Notes under the pieces: generated by a model
What the model was told of the DNA's origin: nothing
Seen by the model: the letters and a program-made list of their open reading frames with translations, nothing else
Databases searched by the model: none
Assembly (NCBI GenBank): GCA_014529385.2
Contig: CM043970.1
Coordinates: 61,651,784 to 61,715,783, forward strand
Length of the DNA stretch: 64,000 nucleotides
Direction: 5' to 3'
Source of the DNA: Adiantum capillus-veneris
Taxonomy: Eukaryota; Streptophyta; Polypodiopsida; Polypodiales; Pteridaceae
Made by a program: the position numbers and the translations under genes
Shown: positions 9,799-21,359 of the stretch, one piece after another
How the letters are laid out: each line of letters begins with the position of its first letter
How positions within the stretch are numbered: the first letter of the stretch is position 1

Positions 9799-11295
9799 AT
9801 GCGGTTTCCATAGCAACTCACAATGATCTATCTTTAATGATAGATGAGTACGCTATTGATCCCGATTTTAGAGATGTGATTTCAGACCTTGCATTAGGGA
9901 AGAAAGAAGAAACATTTACCTTACAGGATGGTTATCTTCTCTATGGCAATAGACTATGTGTTACTAACTCACTACGTGAGAAAGTAATGTATGAATCACA
10001 TGCTCCACCTTATGCGGGGCATAGAGGGATTCAGTCTACCTTAAAGGGAATTGAAACATATTTCTATTGGCCTACCATGAAAGTGAACATACAAGAGTAG
10101 GTTTCTAAATGTACGTGTGGTATGCCAAAAGACAAAATTTGATAGAGGGAAGCAACTTGGATTGCTTCAACCCTTGCCAATCACTAATTCACCATGGGAG
10201 AGCATATCCATGGATTTTATCTTTGGATTGCCTAAGTCTATCCATGGGAATACGGGAATATGGACGATAGTAGACAGGTTCAATAAACAAGCTCATTTTA
10301 TACCTGTCAAAAAGACTATCAAAGCCCATCAAATGGCAACCCTCTTCATTTCACAAATTTTCAAGTACCATGGCTTGCCAATGTCCATAGTGTCGGATAG
10401 AGATCCTAGAATGACCAGTAATTTCTGGAAGGGTCTCTTTGAGAATTTAGGGACAAGGCTAAACTTCTCTTCGGCCTATCATTCACAAACGGATGGCCAA
10501 AGTGAAATAGCTAACCTAACCATTCTCGATCTATTAAAAGCCTATGTAACGGAAGTAGATCAAAGATCCCAATGGGAGAATTACTTACCCTTAGTGGAGT
10601 ATCCTTACAATAACACTGTACATACTTCCACGGGAAAAGCGCCTTTCGAGGTAATTGAGGGGAGATCAAAAAGTCCCTTGCTACTTAAGGTACATGGGAA
10701 GATCTTCGCTCTGCAGATGAGTATAGCCGAGACCTACAAGAATCTTTTCAAAAGATTAAGGATGCTATCTCTATCTCACAGCAAAGGCAAAAGGCTGTTG
10801 CTGACAAGCACAGAAGAGCCCAAGCCTTTAAAGAAAATTATTGGGTCTTATTAAAGTTTTCCAAGGCTCGATTAAGGCACACGACGGACAAGAATCCTAC
10901 GGGACACCAAAAGTATTATGCTAAGCTAGCAAAAAGGTACTATGGTCCCTTCAAGATTCTTAGGCCAATCAATGAGATGGCCTATCAACTCAAGTTGCCC
11001 AATCATTGGCTCATACACAATGCTTTCCATGTGAGCCTATTAAATCCTTACAAAGGAGAGCCACCTCAAGAACCAACTATTGAAGACCCACCGGAGATCG
11101 AGGACCAAGAGAAGGTGCTGCAGTGCGAGTCCATTCTTCGACATGAAGACAAGGTATTAAGAGGCGGTAAGACTATCCCGACGATATCTTATTAAGTTTA
11201 AGAATTATCCTTTTGAAGATGGTAGATGGATGCAAGGCATACAATTAAAGGATAACCTAAACCTTGTCAATGCTTACAATGCTTCCCAAGAGTAA
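9795..11295 (+). pseudogene. Integrase and chromodomain (element 2)
   Basis: The H-H half of the zinc finger is at 9795-10100 (GHRGI). A TAG at 10098-10100 and a 4 bp insertion near 10114 separate it from the C-C half and core (10117-10854). DDE residues are in place: SMDFIFG, VSDRDPRM, DGQSEIA. The C-terminal region ([14 protein letters not shown], then [20 protein letters not shown]) runs on in other frames. A chromodomain follows from about 11126 ([11 protein letters not shown]; then, after one extra C near 11174, YLIKFKNYP and WMQGIQL), ending at 11295. In chromoviruses this domain directs integration to marked chromatin. Confidence 0.88.
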
Positions 11296-11298
11296 GCA

Positions 11299-11611
11299 AA
11301 TGTACAAAATGTTAAAAACGAACAAAGTTTTTGTCTTATAAGACTCTCTTTTTCTTTATTGTGCACAAAAATGAAGTAGTATGCATGCTTAGATCAAGTT
11401 TGCGGAGACGACGTTTCCCAAACACCAAGTAGAGCTTGTCACTCTACTATGGAAGATTGATAGGACTAATGTGCAGACATGCTTGCGGCAGCTCAGGCTC
11501 TCAAGCACCAAATGAACTAGTCATCCATTGTGGAATGATGTCGTAGGGTAACATAGGGATCCTCTACCCACTAAGAAAAGCACTCATGAATATGCTTTAT
11601 CTTCTCTACAC
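11299..11611 (+). other. 3' non-coding region of element 2
   Basis: About 310 bp between the chromodomain stop and the polypurine region. It has no ORF. It is conserved in the other copies, including the minus copies at about 17470-17810 and 30020-30350, and is A/T-rich near 11310-11360. It looks like the element's 3' untranslated region. Confidence 0.7.
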
Positions 11612-11649
11612 CATAGTCGAGGACGACTATGATTTCAAGAGAGAGGTAA
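11612..11649 (+). promoter_or_regulatory. Hairpin and polypurine tract before the 3' LTR
   Basis: A perfect 8 bp stem with 4 bp loop (catagtcg-agga-cgactatg, 11612-11631) stands 18 bp before the LTR, followed by the purine tract aagagagaggtaa that should prime plus-strand DNA. The same stem is present in the element copies at 17452-17471 and 48279-48298, and partly at 26855-26874. Confidence 0.7.
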
Positions 11650-13298
11650 TGTCATAATAATCAATATCTAATTCTCCTAAATGATTTTCTCATGTTAAAC
11701 TGATCATTTAATATGGGGAAGTGCCAGGGGAGAAAAAGCTAGAATATTGGTTAAGCTAGCAGACCGGCCATAGTAGGGATCCAAAGGAGGGAAAATAGGG
11801 ATCCAAAGGGGGGGCCATCTGCAAAAGAGCCATGTGCAACAATGGGCTAAAAAGACCCTAAGGTTTAGCCCATTAAGACTTCCAAAATGCTAAGGTTCCA
11901 AAATTCAAAGGTTGTGTCCAAAGGTCAACCTTAAGGGAATTGGATGCTTTGTGTGTGTACAAAAAAGTCTTTGCAATCCCTACTTGGGAGGGGGCGAGCC
12001 TTGCATGTAGGGGATGAGAGAGAAAGCCACACACACACACACAAGCTCCATTTACACAAAGGGAAAGAGGGACACATGTCAGCTCCCTAGCCCAGATGCC
12101 CAAAAGCTACATGTACCCAGTTTCTATTGGATGGCCTTGGAGGTGGACCAATGAGAATAAGACTAGAGTAAATCTAGTTTAATTAATTTAAAAGCACTTA
12201 ATAAAAAGAACCAATGAAAATTAAGTCTCCTGGATGACTATTGGACAGTCTCCCAAGGGGTCCAATGAGCATTCAACAGCCCAATGGCTTGCCTGATTCC
12301 TATTGGCAAGGAGGCAAAGGGGTCCAATGAGAGTTTAGTTGAATTATTAAATTACCTAAACTTTGTCACAAAAGGGGAAAGGGGGACACATGTCAGAAGG
12401 CTATCACTTATGCTGCTTAATAGTCATTGGCTTGACTTGGGGAGGTCCAATGAGGGTAGAGCAAGAGCAAATAGCAAGAGGGCTCGCCCAAGAGAGAGAG
12501 GGGGCTGATTTTTGCAAGGCATTATCACACACACACACACACACTCTCACACAGTCTATGTGAGAAGTAAAGAAGACTATCTCTTCCCAAGCTTTAATGG
12601 AGAGCTCATCACCTACTCCAAGCTTGTGAGATAGAAGCCTACATCGACATACTGTTGGCATGCGGATGAAATCCAACCAAGAGCCAAGCTTCAATGCATG
12701 CTCATCTCCTCTACCAAGCTAATTACTAAGCTAAGGTATGCTAATATGAGTGATTATGTGAGGAGATGTACATCTTTCTCGTAAGATACTCCTTCTTCCT
12801 CTCAATCTACTCTCATACCCTGCTGGCTCTCGTAAGATACTCCTTCTTCCTCTCAATCTACTCTCATACGCTGCTAGCTCTCACCATCTTCGAAGGTGTG
12901 TGAGGTCTTGGGTCTTAGACCGGGGATAATTGATGTTGTGTTTGCTAAGTGTCTTGCTTAGTGCATGAAGCTTTCATCTTCATTGCACTAGCTAGTCTTG
13001 AAGGAACACAAAGAATTGTATTGTACAATGTCTCTCTTGATGGGAGAAACCATAATACAAAGCCTTTTGGAGGGGGGGCCGGCTCCATGCAAATCCAGTC
13101 CTCAACTGTTGTCAATAGCTTAATTTCTCTCTCTTTTGAAAGTATTGTTCATGCTATCTAACTAGGTGTTATGCTTTTTTTTGCTCCCTCCACCCAAGCA
13201 CTCTTGTAATTCTCATTAGGAATCTATTCTAATGAAATGCCCACTATGTTCATGCTAATTTCTGCTACACACAATTTTTTAGGCCATTAAATGTTACA
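11650..13298 (+). repeat. LTR B, shared by elements 2 and 3
   Basis: A 1649 bp LTR, TGT to ACA, with polypurine tract on its left and a primer binding site (13300) on its right, so it serves as 3' LTR of element 2 and 5' LTR of element 3. It is longer than LTR A mainly because of a 51 bp tandem duplication at about 12776-12877 (unit containing gtaagatactccttcttcc) and a longer AC repeat near 12526-12545. The CCAAT array is conserved. Confidence 0.92.
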
Positions 13299-14154
13299 TT
13301 GGTATCATAGCACAAGGTTTCTCTTTTATTGCTCAAGAAGGGAGGTCCTCAAGCTAGCTATAAATGGTTGGTATTAGTAATTGCCCGTGAGTAAGTAGAA
13401 TAGGGATTTTTCAGCCTTGCAGTGCGCCTGCCTTCGTGCAGTTAACGGGGCATCACCGTCGAGAGCTATGGTCTTAATAGTTGAGTCCTACGGGGCTTGC
13501 CTACGGCTTAACCACTATTGAGCTATTAGAAGCTTGACAGGAGCCGGTGCTGTTTTGGTGTTGAAAGACCCTCTCTTCTATTCCTTGCAATTAATGGTAT
13601 TCGAGCCCCGTGTACAGTAGCTTGAGTGCTTTTTCTAAAGGGGTAAAGAGGAGTAGCAACTAGGGCTTGAAGTGCCAAAGTACACCTAAAAAATTTACAT
13701 CTAAAAGTTGTTAGAATGGCTCACAATAGTAAAGAGAGTGAAATTAATGTTGATAACTTTGATTTTGCTAATGAGCAAGCTACTAATGATGCTCCGATGC
13801 TTGTTAACTATCTTGTTTCTAGGCTTCAAGAAGCCATGGGCAATCCATCTCTCCAAAGTGAAGTGCAACGGCAGCTCCGTGCTCACGGGATTCTCCAAGC
13901 TCATCACTATGACGAGAGAACACCTAGGAAGCCTCCTTGTGAGACTCCCAAAAGAGGTCTCTCTCCGATTCGGGAAGAAGAAGAGAATCCATACAAAGGG
14001 CTCAAGAATTTACTTCTTGATGATGCATCTCCTTCCCAAAGGAGAACTCAAGAGCCTCCACCGAAGGTACGAGAAAGAAGTGAGTCTCCTGCCACCTCGG
14101 TGGAGATGGCTCCACGAAGACGGCGGGCTAAACGCTCTCCATCACCACCAAAGT
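13299..14154 (+). mobile_element. Element 3: primer site and gag 5' part only
   Basis: After LTR B come a primer binding site, about 400 bp of leader, and the first part of gag. The sequence then jumps at 14154/14155 directly into the middle of an LTR of the same family. The rest of gag, all of pol and most of the 3' LTR are deleted. The junction lies at a short shared tract (caaag next to tgtttt). Confidence 0.85.
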
Positions 14155-14174
14155 GTTTTAAAGTGTTTGCTTAG
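13716..14174 (+). pseudogene. gag N-terminal fragment (element 3)
   Basis: An uninterrupted 152-codon ORF starts at the family's gag ATG (MAHNSKESEINVD). It keeps the Gln codon that is a stop in element 2. It covers the N-terminal helical region and the charged Pro-rich linker (SPSQRRTQEPPPK), then reads across the deletion junction into LTR sequence for the last few codons. It lacks the gag core and knuckle. It is useful as the intact reference for the gag start in this family. Confidence 0.8.
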
Positions 14175-14516
14175 TGCTTGAAGCTTCCATCTTGTTGCTC
14201 TGGCTAGTCATTGAAGGAAGACAAAGAATTGTACTGTAAAATGTATCCCTTGATGGGGGAAATGTATAATACAAAGCCTTTTGGAGGGGGGACCGGCTCC
14301 ATGTAAATTCGGTCCGCAACTGTTGTCAATAGCTTAATTTCTCTCTCATTTGAAGTATTATTCATGCCTATTTAACTAATTGTTATGCTTTTTGTTGCTC
14401 TCTCCATCCAAGCACTAGCTCTTGCTATGCTCATTAGGAATCTATTCCAATGAAATGCTCACTATGTTTATGCTATTTTCTGCTACACACAAGTTACTAG
14501 GCCATTAAATGTTACA
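14155..14516 (+). repeat. 3' LTR fragment of element 3
   Basis: It corresponds to the last ~360 bp of the LTR at 26891-28499 and resembles that LTR more than LTR A or B (same tgttttaaag start, same ending gccattaaatgttaca). It ends at 14516 and is followed by caaag and CACTA transposase sequence; the other LTR is followed by cgaag and the same transposase sequence at 28500. Confidence 0.85.
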
Positions 14517-14703
14517 CAAAGATAAAATGAAGAAAAAAATTTACAATATGATTTAGGTATATGAGTACTCTACCTTTGGTACACAGCCTCGTGCATACTC
14601 CCATTCTTTGTTGTTGATGTCTCCTCCGCGCGCTTTTTCTTTGATCATTCTCTCATGAATCCACTCCGCACTAATGAGACCTGGGAAAAATGCAAGTGTC
14701 TAG
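14517..14703 (-). pseudogene. CACTA transposase 3' fragment, copy A
   Basis: Minus-strand sequence that continues the transposase fragment at 22960-23548 once the element at 14704-22959 is removed. It reads in the sense HERMIKEKARGGD and EYARGCVPKVE. The same stretch recurs at 28500-28640, where the reading is HERMIKAKACGGD. It lies downstream of the conserved TNP2 core, so the match to the transposase rests on continuity rather than on a recognised domain. Confidence 0.65.
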
Positions 14704-16562
14704 TGTAGCATTTAATGCACTAGTAACTTGTGTGTAGCCGAAATTGATAATATAGTTAGCATTTCATTAAGAACAAGTTCCTAATGAGCATAGATAGAGT
14801 ACTTAATTTGAGAAAGCAACAGAGCAATTTACACCTAGCTTATTTGGCATTGACAATACTTGAAAAAATAGAGAAATAGAACAATTGACAACAGTTGAGG
14901 ACCAGATTTACATGGAGTTGGTCCCCCTCCATAAAGGCTTTGTATTCCCGGAGGATTCACTCTATATACAAAATGGGACGCCACCTGCGAGCGGACAACT
15001 TTGATAAAACCCCTATATACGACTCATATTAGGGAATATGACCCCCCTTTTTACACTTATACGACAATCAATGCAAAAAACTATCATACCCCTATCTTAC
15101 ATATAAAATTTAGGTCTCACATGATCTAAGGCCTCTGTAAGACGTATCCGAACGGCCATGTACCGCAGTGAGCTGGACCAATCCTACATTCCGCCTTCAT
15201 GAATGTCTGTCACATGGAGTGATGGACAAGCTTTCCTTCTGGTGAGCTCGAATCCATGTCATGGGTGTGCTATAAAGATTTGTGTCCGAGGGGTCTGTGG
15301 TGGCCAGCCCCTCCCATGGCCATCCTACACAGCAACCAATCAGAGTGGAGATGCGCACAGAAGTTGTCAGGTTTTGTTGAAAAGGCGACCGCTTCATGTG
15401 ACTGCTCTGATGGACATGGTGTTTTCTGATGCAAAAAGCACCTGATCATTGCTCGCCATGGAGGCTGCGTCCACTGCCCTCATGTGACATGGACCTAGCT
15501 GAGTAAAACTATTCAAAGAGCGTGTAGCATAGTGATTGGCAATGTACTAAGAAAGCACTTCTGTTGATAACTAGGTGTACCTTCAAGTGTCTTAGTTTGA
15601 ATTTCAAACTATGTGCCCATTCAACCTATACTCTAGCTACTCGTCCAATTCTGATCTATCTAAGTTACTCAAAAAGCATGGTTATAAAGTTGTGTTAGGT
15701 TCTCCATGTAAATTTGCATCTATATAAACTCTTTATAGCCTTCATCCCTCAACAAATGAACTATAATCACAAAACAAGCAATTGATACAAAGCAATGTTA
15801 GTTCTTGTATGTATCTTTGTAGCTATTGACTCACAAGGTTGAGGGCAGACTCTTTTGGGAAGCACGATTTTGAAATACAAATACTTTCTCTCACTTTTCC
15901 CTTTTCTCACTTCTCCCCCCCCATCCCATAAATATGATATCCCCTCCATTCTTTTTAAGCTTGGGAGATAAATTATTAGGGGCCTACCCCTAATTAACTT
16001 ATACGCTTATGTAACTTGTAAAAAACCCCCCCTCCCCTACACTTACGTTGCGCGGTAAGTTTTACATCGTGAATCCCCCGGGTCTGTATGTATTATAGCT
16101 TCTCCTATCAAGGGAAACTTTTGTATAATACAATATTTGTGTTCCTTGCTAAAACTAGTTGGTGTAATGAAGATGGAAGCTTCATACACCAAATTATATA
16201 TGCTTGAAAAACACACCTAGTGTCCCAGGCCCGAGTCCCAAGATCTCACACCTTCAAAAATGGTGAGAGCTAGCAAGGAATGAGGATAGATTAACAGTAA
16301 GAAGTGGTATCTTACGAGAAAGAAGTATTCTCCTCACATAATCACTCTAACAACATAGCTTAGCTTAGTAATTAGCAGGGTAGAGGAGATGAGCATGCCA
16401 TTGAACTTGGCTCTTGGTTGGATTTGCATTCCATAGCCAAGAGTTGTTGGTGTAGGCCTCTACTTCTCAATGTTTGGAGAAGTAGATGGAGTTCTTCTTG
16501 CACACATGAGTTGTGTGTGTGTGTGTGTGTGTGTAGCAAAGTGTGTAAGTCTAAAAATGCCA

Positions 16563-16600
<38 letters not shown>

Positions 16601-17433
16601 CAACCCATCTTGATTTTTGCTCATGCTGGCCTCTCATGGCTCCTGCAAAGCTTAGTTGATCACAAATTAGAAGCATAATTGATAACCTTGTGACATGTGT
16701 CCCCCTTTCCCCTTTTGTGAGAGCTTTAGGTAATTAAATAATTCAACTAAACTCTCATTGGGCCTCTTAGTCTTCTGACCAATAGGAATCATGCAAGCAA
16801 ATGGGTTGCTGAATGCTCATTGGACCCCTTGGTAGACTATCCAATAGTCTTCTAGGCAGCTTAGTTTCTATTGGTTCTTTTATCAAGCATTTTTTAATTG
16901 ATTAGACTAATTTTACTTTAGCCTAATTCTCATTGGTCCACCTCTATGGCCATCCAAAAGGATTTGAGGGGACGTTGGGGGAAATTGGCCTAGGAGCCTG
17001 ACATGTGTACAGTATTCCCTTTGTGTAATGGGAAAGCCTTGGAGTATGTGTGTGTGTTTCTCTCTCATCCCCTAATCTCATGGCTCGTCCCCTCCTTGAT
17101 AGCGATGTGGGAAGACTTTTTAGTCTTCCCATGACCATTCGATTTTCTCTTATATTTGCCTTTGGACAATTGAATAAAAAATTAGGAACCTTAGCCTATG
17201 AAAGTTTTAATGGAGCTAAAACTTAGGTATTTTGAGCCCAATTAAAGCACATTGCTCTTTTGCAGTCCGTCCCCCTTTGGATCTCTATTTTCCCTCCTTT
17301 GGATCCATGCAGAGACCGGTCTGGTAGCCTTATCAATATTCTATGTTTTACTCCCATGGTACTTCCCCATATTAAATGATCAGTTTAACATGACAAAATT
17401 ATTTGCAAGAATTAGATATTAGTGTTTATGACA
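14704..17433 (-). repeat. 3' LTR of element 4, split by an insertion
   Basis: In element orientation it runs from 17433 (tgtcataaac) to 14704 (ending gctaca). Removing the insert at 14947-16088 leaves about 1588 bp, the normal length for the family. A (GT)n and (CT)n pair sits at about 16509-16600. CCAAT/ATTGG motifs are again numerous between about 16750 and 16950. Confidence 0.9.
14947..16088. mobile_element. TIR DNA element nested in an LTR
   Basis: It interrupts the LTR between gctttgtatt and atagcttctcc. The ends are inverted repeats: cccggaggattcac at 14947-14960 and gtgaatcccccggg at 16069-16082 (one mismatch in 14). The flanking tgtatt at 14941-14946 recurs at 16089-16094 as a 6 bp target duplication, with six extra bases (tctgta) before it. 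No transposase is visible inside. The longest ORF (80 codons, 15203-15445) is unrecognised. It is probably non-autonomous; I cannot assign the superfamily. Confidence 0.75.
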
Positions 17434-18533
17434 TTACCTCTGTCTTGAAATCATAGTCGTCCTCGACTATGAGGTAGAGAAGATAAAGCCTAGTCATTAG
17501 TCCATTTGCTAGCAGGTAGAGGATCCCTATTTTACCCTCTGACAACGTTCCAGAATGGATGACTAGTCCATTTGGTGCTTGAGAGCCTTAGCTACCGCAA
17601 GAATGTCTACACATTAGTCCGTATCAATCTTTCATAGTAGAGTGAGATGCTCTACTTGGCGTTTGGGAGACTTCGTCTCCACAAACATGATCCCTAAGCA
17701 TGCATACTAATTAACATGTGCGCACAATAAAGAAAAGGAGAGGCTTATAAGACAAATTTTTTTCTCATTTATACATATTTACATTTGCTTACTGTAGGGA
17801 GTCATTGTATTCATTGACAAGGTTTAGGTTATCCTTTAGCTGTATGCCTTGCATCCATCTAGCATCTTCAAAAGGATAATTTTGAAACTTGATAAGATAT
17901 TGTCGGATAGTCTTACCACCTCATAATAGCTTGTCTTCATGTCAGAGAATGGACTTTGACTACAACACCTGTTCTTGGTCCTCAATCTCCGGTAGGTCTT
18001 CAATGATTGCTTCTTGAGGTGGCTCTCCTTTGCAAGGCTTTAATAGGCTCACTTGGAAAGCATTGTGCATGAGCCAATGGTTTGGGCAACTTGAGTTGAT
18101 AGGTCATCTCATTGATTGGCCTAAGGATCTGAAAGGTACCATAGTACCTTTTTGCAAGACCCAATCATTTTGTTTAAAGACTAGGGCTCTTTTGTGCTTA
18201 TCAGCAACAGCCTTTTGCCTTTGTTGTGAGATGGATATAACATCCTTAAACTTTTGAAAAGATTCTTGCAGGTCTCGGCTATACTCATCTGTAACAAAGA
18301 TCTTCCCATGTACCTTGAGTAGCTAGGGACTTTTTTTATCTCCCCTCTTGTACCTCAAAAGGTGCTTTTCCCGTGGAAGTATGTACAATGTTATTGTAAG
18401 CATACTCCACTAAGGGTAAGTACTTCTCCCATTGGGACTTTTGATCTACTTATGTGACATAAGATTTTAGTAGATCAAGAATTTTTAGGTTAGCTATTTC
18501 AATTTGGCCATCCGTTTGGGGATGATAGACCAA
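17434..18533 (-). pseudogene. Integrase C-terminus and chromodomain (element 4)
   Basis: Read on the minus strand it begins at the integrase Glu region (YHPQTDGQIE near 18525-18490), continues through VDQKSQWEKYLPLVEYAYNN and the GPF segment, and ends in a chromodomain at about 17950-17830 (YLIKFQNYPFEDARWM). Several TAG/TGA codons and lost bases break it. A polypurine region and the conserved 8 bp hairpin (17452-17471) follow before the LTR. The two catalytic Asp residues of integrase are deleted. Confidence 0.85.
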
Positions 18534-20953
18534 ATCAAATATGTCTTCTACCTATGGAACGGGAAACCTATTCTTGATAGTGATCCTATTTAGTGCTCTA
18601 TAGTCGACACACATACGATATGTGACATCTTTATTTTGCACTAATAACAATAATGAAAAAAATGGAGATGAGCTAGGCCTAACCATGCCCTTCTCAACTA
18701 ATTCTTGCACTTGCTCCATAATGTCCTCTTGTTGAGCTTGAGAAACTCTATAAGGAGGTTTATTAAGCGGTGAACTTCCTAGAAGAAGTTCAATTGCATG
18801 GTCATCATTGCCTCGTTTGGGAGGTAGTTCACAAGGGATATCGTCATATAAAAACATCTTGGAACTCCTTGAGGAAATTGGATAACTCTAATTCCTTTTG
18901 ATTGTTTATTATTTCTTTTGCTAAAGCATTTGGTTATTTTGAGAATCTTTAACAAAAATCATGTACACGAAAATAGAGTACAAGAGGTATGGTACTACCC
19001 AACTCCTTAGCATCCATGTACATACCTTTTTCCCTGATCCTAAAGTAGATTTGCCTTTCAAGGAATTTAACATTGGCAGCCATGCGATCAAACCATGGTG
19101 CCCGTAGGGTTACGTCCTTGTGCTTGAGAGGAGAGATAATTGAATCCTCCTTGTTAACACAACTTTTGAGATGGAGCCTCAATTTCCCAATTAAGGGAGT
19201 GACATAGGCTTCTTGCCCCTTGAAATCACCATCGGTAGGTAGGACATCTCCCATCTCATAGGATTGGATGCCTAGGTTGGTGGCCAACTCGATGGATATG
19301 AAATTGTGAGTAGAATCACGGTCAAAGAGAGTAAAAGCATCATGTTCTCTTACCTTTCCCCAAGCATGGCATAGAGTAAATCCTTTGTGATGAGCATCCT
19401 CTTCTTGAATTTCGATCAAGGTAGCTCTAGGAGGCTCATTATGTGTATTCTTGTGGGGCAAGCACGATAGGCATGCCCTTGCTCCCCGCACTTGAAACAA
19501 CGGTTATCTTTCTGATAACACTCTAGCTCTTCAGGAGAGAGTTTATTTTGTCCTTTATAAACTACCTTCTCCTTAGCTTTGTTGTTGTTGGCGTTGCCTT
19601 CGGGAGACTTTTGGACATTGTCCTTCCCCTTAGGCTCATTATGGTCCTTGTTTTGTGTGGGCTTAAAATTTCTCTTCACCCCTTGCTGGAAATTGATTCA
19701 TGAAGCCACCATGGTAGGGTGTATGGCTGCAGATATGGTGCGTGGCCTTTGAGAGTTAACATACTCCACCATATCCTCATTTAAACCCGCACAAAATTAT
19801 TGTTTTTGCTCTCCAAAATCCATCTTTTTGAAGTCAATGGCTTTGAGATGTAAATCCCAAAACTTGTCGACATATTTGTGAATAGATTTGTAGGGAGAGA
19901 GCTTCAAGATTCGCCATTCGGTGAGTACTATGTCTTTGGCATCGGTAGTCAAACTTGGTTCGTGAAAAAAGCTCCTAAAGCTTTCCACGTTTGTGGAGCT
20001 TCACTGGTTTCTCATAGGCTAGACCACCATTACTTGGCAGACTTTTGAAAATGCATAGTTACATGACATAGCTTAGAGTACTCCGTCAAGCCCTCATCTC
20101 CAAATGCCGCATTGAATTGTTGGATAAAGGCCAAGACTTTGTACGTAGCACCAAAAGTGCCATTGTAGGTAAGGAAAGAGATGTTCTTTTCTCCTTCTTT
20201 GAACGTTTTGAGCTTGGACGACCTCTTCCAAGCAGTAAAGGGTTTCCTATGGCCTCCTCTTTTAGGCGGTTCAAGAGCTGCACCATCACTTCCTTTAGAG
20301 GAGGAAGAATATGAGGAGGATGGAGAAGAGGGTGACCTATTTCTCACATTTTTCTTCCCTTGTTCCTCGTCTGCACCATTACTTTCTTCAAAAGAGGAAG
20401 AGGAAGAAGAAGATGGTGACCTCTTTCTTACCTTTTTCTTCTTTTGTTTTCTCTCATCCCTCTTTGAATTATGGTGTAGAGAAGTATGTGATGGTCTTCT
20501 CCTTTTAGGGGGTGTTGGAGAGCATTTTGCCCGCCCTATTCATGGAGCTATCTCAGTCCAGGTGGCTGGAGGCTCACTTCTTTCTCGTTCTTTTGGTGGG
20601 GGCTCTACCGTTGAAACTTGGGTTCTCCTTTGCGAAGGAGATGCGTCATCGAGTAGTATACTTTTGAGCCCTTCGTACGGATCCTCTGCTTCTTCCATTA
20701 TCGGAGAGAGTCCTCTTTTGGAAGTCTCACTAGGAGGCTTCCTAGGTACTCTCTCTTCTTGGTGGGAAGTTTGGAGAATACCATGGGTGCACAATTGTTG
20801 TAGCAATTCACCTTGGAGAGATGGGTTGCCCAGGGCCTGTTGAAGCCTAGAAACAAGATAATTTACAAGCATAGGGGCATCATTAGTTGCTCTTTCATTA
20901 GCAAAATCAAAGCTATCAATATTTATTTCAATCTCTTTTCCCTTGTCAGCCAT
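18534..20953 (-). pseudogene. gag, protease and RT start (element 4)
   Basis: The gag ATG is at 20953 (MADKGKEIEIN). The N-terminal part is open to about 20540, where CGA has become TGA compared with element 3. The Ser-rich region and gag core follow (20347-20030, then 19988-19797). The knuckle CFKCGEQGHAYRAC is intact near 19500-19460. One C missing from a C-run just after it shifts the frame into protease. The protease active site reads FDRDST, so the conserved Gly is lost. The RT N-terminus (18857-18552) ends in [13 protein letters not shown], then VEDIFD, and joins integrase. Confidence 0.87.
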
Positions 20954-21359
20954 ACTAGAAAATTTTAGGTGTAAATTTTTACTTTTACTTTGGCACTTCA
21001 AGCCCTAGTTGCAACTCCTCTTTACCTCCAGAGATAAGCATTCGAGCATCTATACCCGTGGATCGAACATTATTAATTGCAAGGAATAGAAGAGAGGGTT
21101 AAATAGAGCCAAGATAGCATGGGTTCTTGTCAAGCTTCGAATAGCCCAATAATGGTTAAGCCATAAGCAAGCCTCATAGAACTTCATTAGACCATATCTG
21201 TCAATGGTATCACCATTAATTGCATAAAGTAGGCATGCTTCAAGGATGAAAAATCCCTATTCCATTTACTCTTTTGCAAATAATAACACCAACCATTTAT
21301 AGCAAGCTTGAGGACCTCTCTTCTTAAGAAAAAAGAGAAACCAATAGCACTGATACCAA

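Larger units (their letters stand above)
4332..13298 (+). mobile_element. Ty3/gypsy chromovirus, element 2 (complete, two LTRs)
   Basis: A full-length LTR retrotransposon of about 9.0 kb: 5' LTR 4332-5921, primer binding site from 5923, gag-pol remnant 6339-11295, polypurine region just before 11650, 3' LTR 11650-13298. Both LTRs start TGT and end ACA. The flanks do not form a target duplication (tggcc on the left; another primer binding site on the right), because the right LTR is also the left LTR of element 3. Coding order gag, pro, RT, RNase H, integrase, chromodomain places it among plant chromoviruses. Scattered stops and frameshifts show it is dead. Confidence 0.92.

Noticed and set aside
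15203-15445. 80-codon frame in the TIR element as a transposase
   Set aside because: No transposase motif, short, and the antisense frame is similarly open. Left as unrecognised.
20181-20843. 220-codon + strand frame, and its counterpart at 33886-34434
   Set aside because: Antisense to the Ser/Glu-rich gag region of elements 4 and 6; low-complexity shadow.
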